A stretch of DNA of 64,000 bases from Buddleja alternifolia (lineage: Eukaryota; Streptophyta; Magnoliopsida; Lamiales; Scrophulariaceae). The stretch covers positions 29,273,022 to 29,337,021 of the forward strand of contig CM033399.1 of NCBI GenBank assembly GCA_019426215.1, written 5' to 3'. The notes beneath the pieces were generated by a model. That model was given only the letters and a program-made list of their open reading frames with translations. It made no database searches and was not told where the DNA came from. Made by a program: the position numbers and the translations under genes. Positions 56,650 to 64,000 of this stretch are shown one piece after another. The first letter of the stretch is position 1. The number at the start of each line of letters is the position of its first letter.

Positions 56650-57023
56650 GCTTCCTTAATTTGTTTTAACGTAACAGAATCCAGTGCCTCACCCTCATTA
56701 GGCAAATTGAAGTTCTTGGCAATGGTGGAAGCAGATAGGATGAATTCCTTTGGAGACTCCTTCTTGGAGAAGGGAATTTTACAAGAGATGGACTTCTTGT
56801 CCTCTGAAAGGGTAGCAGTCTTCCAGAAAGTTTCAACTTCAGTAGGAAACATATAAGAGTATTGGGTTAAGAAGGGTTTGAGCCCAGCTTGGACGACCAT
56901 GTCCATTACGTCCGTCAGGTTGATCTGAGTTTGTTCATATAGGAATTTCCAGTCGACAACAAGCCCTTCAGTTACCTTGATGGTAGTTTCAGCAGAAGTA
57001 GATGATGATTTCTTTGGTGCCAT
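56541..57023 (-). CDS. Element B ORF3, N-terminal part (160 codons)
   Basis: Starts MAPKKSSSTSAETTIKVTEG, matching MAPPKSSKTAVGKSSK of element A. The N-terminal domain aligns with A through VVDWKFLYEQTQINLTDVMD and LNLPNEGEALDSVTLKQIKE-like stretches. After QYFRRK the frame departs from the family sequence and ends at 56541, while the matching sequence goes on in the frame at 56649-53086. Comparison with A places one missing base at about 56588-56600. This is the only clear lesion in an otherwise open element. Confidence 0.75.
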   Translation of the reverse strand: MAPKKSSSTSAETTIKVTEGLVVDWKFLYEQTQINLTDVMDMVVQAGLKPFLTQYSYMFPTEVETFWKTATLSEDKKSISCKIPFSKKESPKEFILSASTIAKNFNLPNEGEALDSVTLKQIKEAWAIMSAYDDVPYTQYFRRKIWCPNIGYWLISAARS

Positions 57024-57816
57024 TTTTTTGTTTAAAACGAAGAAGATGAACTGAGATTTTCTGTTGTATTGAGAGAGATAAAGAGAGATTTGCAGATATG
57101 CGTGAATAGAAAGTAAGTTACTTTTTCTGCAGAGTTTGTGTTTTAAATGACACAGTAAAGAGTTTTTTTTTTTTTTGAAACTTGTGTTGTGTAGTCTTAG
57201 TAGGATTTAAACACGTGTAATAACTGTTGAATCTTAGCCATGAATTTATTAACTGCGGACGCGAGTTTTGTGTAAAAGAGAGAAGTTACATTTGGTAATT
57301 CTCATATATAAAGATTTGACATCCGAGTTAAAGAAAAATTAACGTTTGGTATTTTCAGAGTGTAACACACGCGCATGTTTGTACACTGACACGTACACAA
57401 ACACGTGCTATCTCTGAACCGTCATTTTTTTAAAAAATTGAGTACCCGCCAGTTTGATGTGATAGAGGCGTGTGAGTAGATTACAAAATAGACCTTTGAG
57501 TCTACCCACGACCTTGAAAGAAGTTTGAAAAATTTTATGCATGGCTTGTAACAAAAATATTTTATAAATTTTTGATAAACTATTCAGCGCTTAGCTGATA
57601 AGATGGACGCTTGAAGTCAAAAGACTTCAATATTTTGAGTATTCAATATTTTATGCAAACATAGAACTGAGCGTTGATGATTATGCATCTGAAAATTTTA
57701 TCATTGACGCTTACAGTTATGATCAAGTAAAAAAAATTTGTTTAAGAATATTGTGAGATATAACTTAAGTGGGTTCCCCCTAAATTATATGCCTAATAAA
57801 ATATGATGCTTCATGA
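57024..57816 (-). promoter_or_regulatory. Element B spacer between pol and ORF3, possible internal promoter
   Basis: 793 bp without a frame. On the minus strand, GTCATTTAAAACAC (about 57137-57150) lies about 120 nt before the ORF3 ATG and is followed by a CT-rich leader with CTCTCT runs. Element A has ATTTAAACCC at the same distance. An 11- to 12-base T run on the plus strand lies at about 57164-57176. Confidence 0.5.
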
Positions 57817-60800
57817 TCAAGCGTTTAAATCAATCATACCTAGTTCACTTCTCAAAGTGAGAAAACGTTGTTCATTGAGTGCTTTGGTGAAGATATCTGC
57901 CAGTTGTTTGTCAGTTCCAATGAAGTGCATGGAGATATCTTTCTTTTGAACGTGGTCACGAAGGAAATGGTATCTAATGTCAATGTGTTTGGTTCTTGAA
58001 TGAAGAACAGGGTTTTGAGTCATGGCTAAAGCGCTTTGGTTATCACAATGAATGGGGGTTGGTCCTAAGATTGTTCCGTAATCTCTAAGTTGTTGCCTCA
58101 TCCATAGAACTTGTGCACAACAACTTCCTGCAGCTACATACTCAGCTTCGGCTGTGGAGGTAGCTATGGATTGTTGTTTCTTGCTATGCCATGAAACTAA
58201 CCTATCACCTAAGAATTGACAAGTACCACTAGTGCTTTTACGATCTATTTTGCAACCTGCAAAATCTGCATCTGAGTAACCGATTAGTTCAAAAGGAGAA
58301 TCCCTGGGATACCATAAGCCCACATGTTGTGTGCCTTTTAGGTATTTAAGGATTTTCTTGGCAGCAGTCAAGTGTGACTCTTTAGGATCAGCTTGGAATC
58401 GTGCACACATACATACCGAAAACATAATATCAGGTCTACTGGCAGTGAGATAAAGAAGTGATCCTATGATACCTCTATAATTAGTGATATCAACTTTCTT
58501 TCCACTTTCATCTTTATCTAACTTAAGCGTTTGGCTCATTGGAATTTTTGAATATGATGCATTTTCCATACCAAATTTCTTAATCATATCTCGTGTATAT
58601 TTAGCTTGGTTGATAAATATGCCATTAGGGAGTTGTTTAACTTGTAGTCCTAAGAAGAAGGTTAATTCACCCATCATGCTCATTTCAAATTGTTCTTGCA
58701 TCATTTTCGAAAATTTCTCACACAGACGCTTATTAGTAGAACCAAATATAATGTCATCAACGTAAATTTGAACTAAGAGAATATCTTCATCATTGGTAAT
58801 TTTAAATAACGTTGTGTCAACGCTGCCTTTTGAAAAACCTTTACCAATAAGAAAGATAGAGAGAGTGTCATACCATGCTCGAGGTGCTTGCTTAAGCCCA
58901 TAAAGTGCCTTTTCGAGCTTGTAAACCATACCCTTACCATGATTGTTGATGAATCCTGGAGGTTGCTCCACATACACTTCTTCTTGGAGTTTACCATTCA
59001 GGAAGGCACTCTTTACGTCCATTTGAAATACTGTAAACTTGTTAAACGCTGCGTACGCTAGAAACATGCGGATTGCTTCAAGACGAGCAACAGGAGCGTA
59101 AGTCTCATCAAAGTCAATGCCCTCCTCTTGGCAGTATCCTTGAGCTACGAGTCTGGCCTTGTTTCTTACAACAATGCCGTCCTCATCCATCTTGTTTCTA
59201 TATACCCATCTAGTTCCAATAACTCCTTGATGAGTTGGTCTTGGTACTAACATCCAAACTTTATTTCGCTCAAACTGATTGAGCTCTTCTTGCATAGCTT
59301 CAATCCAACTTGGATCACTTAACGCTTCATCCACTTTCTTAGGTTCCATTTGAGATAGAAAGCTTGCGAACATAGCCTCATTAAATGTAGCGGCTCTAGT
59401 TCTAACTGGTGCTTCAATATCTCCAATGATTTGCTCAGGTGGATGGTCACGTAACCATAGTCTATCTGTTTGGAAGGGGTTTTGAGAATGAACAGACGCT
59501 TGAGAATCATTCGCTTGACCATTCTCCTGCGTTGGCGCTTCAAGTTCATGATTCCTTCTTTGCACTTGATGATCATTCTTTTCATGATCATTCGTGTTTC
59601 TTACATGATAATTTAGATTGATTTCACGAGTATTCTTAGGAGGAGGCACTGAGATCTCATCATCATCGTCAGTATCTTCATCAATAGTAATTTTGGACGC
59701 TTGATGACATAGATCTTCAACTCCTACATCATTTATACTTACCTTACTCGGCTCTTGGTTAGCATCATCAAACACAACATGAATAGATTCCTCAACCTTC
59801 GATTTGATCTTATTGAGAATGCGAAAATTCTTTCCATTTTTGGCGTAGCCTAGAAAGATTCCTTCATCCGCTTTAGGATCAAAAGTCTTTAGGCTTTGGG
59901 ATCCATTATTATGAATAAAACATTTAGAACCAAAGACGTGAAAGTATGAAATATTTGGCTTACGTCCCTTCCACAGTTCATATGGAGTTTTTCCATGCTG
60001 TTTGTTGATCATGCATCGATTTTGAGTGTAACAAGCAGTGTTGATCGCTTCGGCCCAAAATCTAGGAGCAAGCTTAGATTCAGCTAACATAGTCCTAGCG
60101 GCTTCCTTAAGCGTTCGGTTCCGGCGCTCAGCAACACCATTTTGTTGGGGAGTTCTGGGAGCTGAATACTCATGATGTATTCCATTTTCTGCACAAAACT
60201 TCTCAACAACCTTGTTAGTAAACTCAGTACCGTGATCGCTTCTTATTCTTGCAACCTTAAGATTTTTCAATGTTTGAAGTTGCCGAATAAGCGCTGTTAA
60301 CTTGTCACATGTTTCATCTTTGGATGAAAGAAATTCCACCCAAGTAAATCTAGAGAAATCGTCTACTACCACTAAAGTATACTTTTTACCGCTTACACTG
60401 ATTGTTTGAACAGGTCCAAACAAATCCATGTGAAGTAGTTCAAGTATTCTAGAAGTAGATAGATGAGGTTTTCTCTTGAAAGATGATTTAACTTGTTTAC
60501 CCATTTGACAAGCGTCACAGAGGCGATCCTTATGAAATGGTCCATTTGGCAATCCCTCTACAAGATTTTGACTTATAAGCTGAGAGATTGTCTTAAAGTT
60601 GAGGTGATTCATTTTTCTATGCCATAGCCAACCCACTTTAGATTCATTTTTAGCAACAAAGCATGTTGGGTTGTTATCAAGTGTTGAACCCCAATCTACC
60701 AAATATACATTGTTATTCCTTTTTCCTTTTAGTTTAGTAGATTTAGTCTTAGCGTCGTTTATATAGCAATAGTCACTTGAGAATATGACTTCAAAGCCTT

Positions 60801-61056
60801 TATCGCAAAACTGACTTATGCTTAATAAATTGTGCTTTAGACCCTCAACAAAATAAACATCACTTATCATGATGTTCCCCCTATGCACAGTACCTATACC
60901 TTTGGTTTTACCTTTGGAGTTATCACCAAATACAACCTGAGGACCATTGGCGGCTTGATAGTTGATCAGAAGATCTTTGGAACCTGTCATGTGCCTTGAC
61001 GATCCACTATCAAAATACCAAACAGATGTATTGACTTTAGCTCTAGGTACCTGCAA
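57817..61056 (-). CDS. Element B pol polyprotein (1079 codons), intact
   Basis: Copia-order polyprotein. Protease: [15 protein letters not shown] (catalytic Asp near residue 16). Integrase: CCHH-type lead with HRKMNHLNF and [14 protein letters not shown], then [34 protein letters not shown] and [20 protein letters not shown]. Reverse transcriptase: [31 protein letters not shown] and the catalytic YVDDI near residue 763. RNase [30 protein letters not shown] and [13 protein letters not shown]. No stops. The first codon is TTG, not ATG; the first in-frame ATG (HMTG) would drop the protease aspartate, so pol must be reached from gag or by a non-ATG start. Confidence 0.93.
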   Translation of the reverse strand: MQVPRAKVNTSVWYFDSGSSRHMTGSKDLLINYQAANGPQVVFGDNSKGKTKGIGTVHRGNIMISDVYFVEGLKHNLLSISQFCDKGFEVIFSSDYCYINDAKTKSTKLKGKRNNNVYLVDWGSTLDNNPTCFVAKNESKVGWLWHRKMNHLNFKTISQLISQNLVEGLPNGPFHKDRLCDACQMGKQVKSSFKRKPHLSTSRILELLHMDLFGPVQTISVSGKKYTLVVVDDFSRFTWVEFLSSKDETCDKLTALIRQLQTLKNLKVARIRSDHGTEFTNKVVEKFCAENGIHHEYSAPRTPQQNGVAERRNRTLKEAARTMLAESKLAPRFWAEAINTACYTQNRCMINKQHGKTPYELWKGRKPNISYFHVFGSKCFIHNNGSQSLKTFDPKADEGIFLGYAKNGKNFRILNKIKSKVEESIHVVFDDANQEPSKVSINDVGVEDLCHQASKITIDEDTDDDDEISVPPPKNTREINLNYHVRNTNDHEKNDHQVQRRNHELEAPTQENGQANDSQASVHSQNPFQTDRLWLRDHPPEQIIGDIEAPVRTRAATFNEAMFASFLSQMEPKKVDEALSDPSWIEAMQEELNQFERNKVWMLVPRPTHQGVIGTRWVYRNKMDEDGIVVRNKARLVAQGYCQEEGIDFDETYAPVARLEAIRMFLAYAAFNKFTVFQMDVKSAFLNGKLQEEVYVEQPPGFINNHGKGMVYKLEKALYGLKQAPRAWYDTLSIFLIGKGFSKGSVDTTLFKITNDEDILLVQIYVDDIIFGSTNKRLCEKFSKMMQEQFEMSMMGELTFFLGLQVKQLPNGIFINQAKYTRDMIKKFGMENASYSKIPMSQTLKLDKDESGKKVDITNYRGIIGSLLYLTASRPDIMFSVCMCARFQADPKESHLTAAKKILKYLKGTQHVGLWYPRDSPFELIGYSDADFAGCKIDRKSTSGTCQFLGDRLVSWHSKKQQSIATSTAEAEYVAAGSCCAQVLWMRQQLRDYGTILGPTPIHCDNQSALAMTQNPVLHSRTKHIDIRYHFLRDHVQKKDISMHFIGTDKQLADIFTKALNEQRFLTLRSELGMIDLNA

Positions 61057-61070
61057 TCAAAAGGGAAGTT

Positions 61071-63275
61071 CTATTTCTGTTTAGGTACCCATTGTTGCTT
61101 GGGTCCTTCAACATTAGTATCCTTGTTAGTGTTAATTAGAACTTTAGGAATCCAAATTTGCCTTGTCTTCATAGTAGGAATATTGGCTTTTTTTGGTTTC
61201 ACCTTGTGCTGTGTGTAATTTTTGGATGTATAATAATATCCACGATTATAATAATAATAGTCATAATCATAATTATCATAGTATCGATAATATGATCTTG
61301 ACTGTTTTGGATATCGACGCTGGTATTTCCTTGGCTCTGGCTTGAGTTGCACGTTTGGTGCTAGACGCTTAGCGCTTGATTCACAGTGACTAGATTTATC
61401 CTTAGCTTTTTGAGCGTTTGGATGAGTCTGTCTTTGTGGATCATTTGCTTTAGCCTTACCCTTGTCTGAGTTAGTTTTGACTTTCTCATTTGGCCTCTTA
61501 CCATTGTCCCTTGGTTCATTTTGAGTTTGACCTTGTGAACCTTTCTTAACAAAGAAAACACCCTTTCCTTTGTTGTTTGCCGTAACATTAGGTTTGTTTG
61601 GTTGTTTACCGAATTCATTGCATCCTAAACCGGTCTTTTCTCCAAACAACCTTGTTATTTCAGTCACATTGTCGAGCTTTCTGGATGCTTTGGACAACGA
61701 TGAGATGAGCTGTTCTGACTTGGCAAGTCTAGCCATCAGATCAGCTTCTCTCTTGACTATTATATCAATATCACCTCTCAATTGAATAACTTCACTCTCA
61801 AGCGATTGGTTTTTCTCAATGCACTGTTGCTGAATTTGCAACTCTGCTCTGAGCGTTACTTTATCGTTTGTGAGTGATGAAATAATAGCGAGATCATTTT
61901 GATATATTTTGGCAGCTTCTTGACATTCATTGTAATATTCTTTGACTTTGTCAAGTAATTCATCATAAGAAAGAGGAATTGATAATTCATTGATTACCTC
62001 AGGGGACGCTTCATCATCTCTGGCCATGAGACATATGAGCGCTGAGTCATCTATCGGCTCATCATCATCACTACTTTCGTCTGATGATTCTAAATCTTCA
62101 GGTGCTGATGCTGGTTCTGATTCCGCAAGCAAACCTTGTTGTCGAAGGTTGCTCCTGAATTGGTTTCTATCCAAGTAATCCTGCCTTGAGGGCTTGGATA
62201 CATTTGGATAGGGACAATTTACCTGGTAGTGCCCCGGTTTCCTGCAATTATAACAAAGATTGGTTTTCATTTTTTGTTCACTTGTTAGCCTTGCAGTGTG
62301 TGGTTTAGAAACCACTGGAGCTGGAAGATTTTGAGTAGACGCTTGATATTGAGTAGGCGCTTGAGGTAAAGGAACAGAATATTGAGGCGCTTGAAACTGT
62401 TGTTGTATGGGAGAAGGCGCTTGATATGAACTTTGTCCTTGATTATTAGGACCTTTTCCTTTCTTTTCATATCTCAAGAACTTCCTGAATCTATTCAGCA
62501 AAGCCAACTCTTCTTCCTCATTAATGTCCGAATTCTTTCCTTTGTTACCCGATTTGCCTTTGATTGATGCAATGAGCGCTCCAGATTCAATCACTGGATT
62601 ACTCACAATGTCACTAGCAGAGTTCAACTCGAACTCAAAAGCTTTTATCTCTGAAAAGGCGTCTTCTGGAGTTAAGAGATCCAGCATGTTTGATTCTCTC
62701 ATAGCTGTTGTCTTCATCAAGAATTTACTTGGTAGACTTCTAAAGATCTTAACCACCATTTCTCGATTCTGTAAGTCCATTCCCAATGACGTAAGTTCTG
62801 TAACAAGAGCTGTGAATCTTATATCCAATTGCTCTAGTGTTTCATTGGGTAGCATCTTAAATCCGTTAAACTTTTCCTTAGCAATGGAAAGTTTGTTTTC
62901 TTTGATTTGAGCTGAACCACCACAGATTGTAGCCAGCTTATCCCATATTTCTTTAGTCGTTTTGCAAGATTTGATTTTATTGAATAAGTTATCATTATCA
63001 CCAATAGCCGTATACAGAGCGTTGCGACCAACATTGTCCAAGTTAGCTCTTCGACGCTCATCTGGAGACCATTCTTGTTTTGGTTTTTCAACGTAACCAT
63101 CAGGGGTTTCTTCTGTGGCTCCAGGCGCTCTTGTGATAACTTTGTATATTTTGATTGGCCCATCTGAAATAATATCGCACATGTCATCATCGCATGAACA
63201 TAAATACGTAAATGCTTTGACTTTCCATGTGTCAAAATTTGATTCTGTCAATTTGGGAACTTTAGCAAATGCCAT
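61071..63275 (-). CDS. Element B gag (734 aa), intact
   Basis: Capsid and nucleocapsid protein that packages the element RNA. Starts MAFAKVPKLTESNFDTWKVK with the copia gag core (WDKLATICGGSAQIKENKLS) in the first 220 residues. Then a proline/glutamine-rich linker, a CCHC zinc knuckle CYNCRKPGHYQVNC at about residues 340-353, an acidic serine-rich stretch, a coiled-coil-like segment (about 430-530), a lysine/asparagine-rich part and an arginine/tyrosine-rich tail (RYYDNYDYDYYYYNRGYYYT). It ends WVPKQK. Large gags with extended C-terminal parts are usual in Sireviruses. The stop lies 14 nt before the pol frame. Confidence 0.93.
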   Translation of the reverse strand: MAFAKVPKLTESNFDTWKVKAFTYLCSCDDDMCDIISDGPIKIYKVITRAPGATEETPDGYVEKPKQEWSPDERRRANLDNVGRNALYTAIGDNDNLFNKIKSCKTTKEIWDKLATICGGSAQIKENKLSIAKEKFNGFKMLPNETLEQLDIRFTALVTELTSLGMDLQNREMVVKIFRSLPSKFLMKTTAMRESNMLDLLTPEDAFSEIKAFEFELNSASDIVSNPVIESGALIASIKGKSGNKGKNSDINEEEELALLNRFRKFLRYEKKGKGPNNQGQSSYQAPSPIQQQFQAPQYSVPLPQAPTQYQASTQNLPAPVVSKPHTARLTSEQKMKTNLCYNCRKPGHYQVNCPYPNVSKPSRQDYLDRNQFRSNLRQQGLLAESEPASAPEDLESSDESSDDDEPIDDSALICLMARDDEASPEVINELSIPLSYDELLDKVKEYYNECQEAAKIYQNDLAIISSLTNDKVTLRAELQIQQQCIEKNQSLESEVIQLRGDIDIIVKREADLMARLAKSEQLISSLSKASRKLDNVTEITRLFGEKTGLGCNEFGKQPNKPNVTANNKGKGVFFVKKGSQGQTQNEPRDNGKRPNEKVKTNSDKGKAKANDPQRQTHPNAQKAKDKSSHCESSAKRLAPNVQLKPEPRKYQRRYPKQSRSYYRYYDNYDYDYYYYNRGYYYTSKNYTQHKVKPKKANIPTMKTRQIWIPKVLINTNKDTNVEGPKQQWVPKQK

Positions 63276-63368
63276 ATCTAAGCTTTAAAAAAAAAACAAC
63301 TAGATTTTGAAAGAAAAAGATCTAAACAAGCAGTTATGCTTGGAAATTTTAAAATTTCAAAATTAACC

Positions 63369-63380
63369 GCTCTGATACCA
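63369..63380 (-). other. Element B primer-binding site, initiator Met tRNA
   Basis: The plus strand reads GCTCTGATACCA, the minus-strand TGGTATCAGAGC, two bases inside the LTR end at 63383. Confidence 0.95.
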
Positions 63381-63382
63381 CT

Positions 63383-64000
63383 TGTTGGTCCCAAGTGGCA
63401 TACGAAAGGGTCTAGAAGGGGGGGGGGGGTTGAATAGACCCTTTAAGTCTTTTTCGACTTAAAATTGATTTCGTATTAAACGTATTTGGACGCTTGAAAT
63501 GATAGACGCTTGAAGAGTGTGACGCTTCACCTTAGCGTTCACACAAGATATTTGAGACTTTGTGAAGCGTCTAATGAAGACTGTTTTATAAAGTTAACTT
63601 AGACTTCAGGAATTGAATACTTTGACCTTGTAGGTTAAGCGTTCAGTTCTTTTAATCAGGGTTAGCACAGCGGAATGATTTTGGAGTCTTCTCTTTGAAA
63701 GTTTTAGCGTCACAAGATGTTTCTTAGGTGCTTAGCTTTTGATTGTGTTTTACTTATGCAGTGATGTGATAGATGAATGAAATGACTGAAAAGTAAATAA
63801 CACAATATTTGTAAGGTTCGTTGGGTGGTGTAATCCCAACTACGTCCTTCTTCTCCTTTGCACTTGGAGGCAATCCACTAAGATGATTCTCAAAGAATCA
63901 CACAGAATCTTCTACAAATTAGGGAGAGATGGATGTCGATGACTTGAGCTCCTTGATCACACAGATTTCTGCTTCAAATCACTTCAACCCTCTTGCTTCT
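63383..64000 (-). repeat. Element B 5' LTR, partial
   Basis: The first 618 bp (plus strand) of the 5' LTR, starting TGTTGGTCCCAAGTGG. By comparison with the 3' LTR, about 930 bp lie beyond the window. G tract of 12 at about 63418-63429. Confidence 0.93.

Larger units (their letters stand above)
51089..64000 (-). mobile_element. Copia element B (Sirevirus-like), young, 5' LTR cut by window end
   Basis: Minus-strand element with 3' LTR 51089-52633, polypurine tract, ORF4, ORF3, pol, gag, initiator-Met primer site and 5' LTR from 63383 onwards. Gag and pol are open throughout. The visible 618 bp of the 5' LTR match the 3' LTR with no difference I could see except the length of one G tract (12 against 8). 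The inserted copy must therefore be recent. Its outer target duplication cannot be checked inside the window (left flank GTAAT). Confidence 0.93.

Noticed and set aside
61050..61092. A normal spliceosomal intron between gag and pol.
   Set aside because: 37-38 nt is below the size plant introns usually need and the donor GTACCT is poor. Kept only as one of several options in the gag-pol finding.

Overview
The window is AT-rich nuclear DNA of a flowering plant, most likely a eudicot. The evidence is plant-type Ty3/gypsy and Ty1/copia retrotransposons with tRNA-Asp-like and initiator-Met primer sites, Mutator-, hAT- and Tourist-like MITEs, tRNA-derived SINEs, and one plant subtilisin-like protease gene. 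Species cannot be told from what I see. Apart from the protease gene and a small lectin-like fragment, nearly everything recognisable is a transposable element or its debris.

Layout. 1-23982 is one nested stack. The internal region of a degenerate Ty3/gypsy element (Tat-like, minus strand) runs from the window edge to its primer site at about 5842. Its 5' LTR is split into four pieces spread over 5845-23982 by three direct insertions: a solo gypsy LTR in opposite orientation (5875-6424, duplication GATAA), a 14-kb Sirevirus-like copia element A (6442-20543, duplication TATAT), and a Mutator-like nonautonomous element (20689-23615, duplication TATATACAAG). The last is itself split by a 2.16-kb solo LTR (21099-23257, duplication CATGT). 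24000-27500 is intergenic DNA with MITEs, two SINE-like elements, a 177-bp tandem duplication and the lectin-like fragment. 27848-31915 is a decayed copia element (D), joined to the 5' half of a second Tat-like gypsy element (31915-35736). 36090-39883 is a cluster of MITEs. 40974-43701 is a subtilase gene whose coding exon is interrupted by a 489-bp solo LTR. 44665-48672 is a truncated Sirevirus-like copy C; 48673-50244 is the 3' end of another copia element (E). 51089-64000 is a young Sirevirus-like element B on the minus strand, with open gag and pol and nearly identical LTRs; its outer LTR runs off the window.

How the parts work together. A, B and C belong to one family: LTRs of about 1.5 kb, an initiator-Met primer site, a gag of about 730 codons, a copia-order pol (protease, integrase, RT, RNase H) and then a long third reading frame (ORF3) of unknown function where Sireviruses carry an envelope-like gene. 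Comparing copies suggests unusual expression signals: a TTTAAA box about 120 nt upstream of the ORF3 start in both A and B, phase-1 candidate introns in ORF3, a short ORF4 entered in the -1 frame in B and C (with a hydrophobic C-terminal segment in C), and a gag-pol junction flanked by matched GGTACCTA octamers. These are the most novel points and are hypotheses from sequence comparison inside this window.
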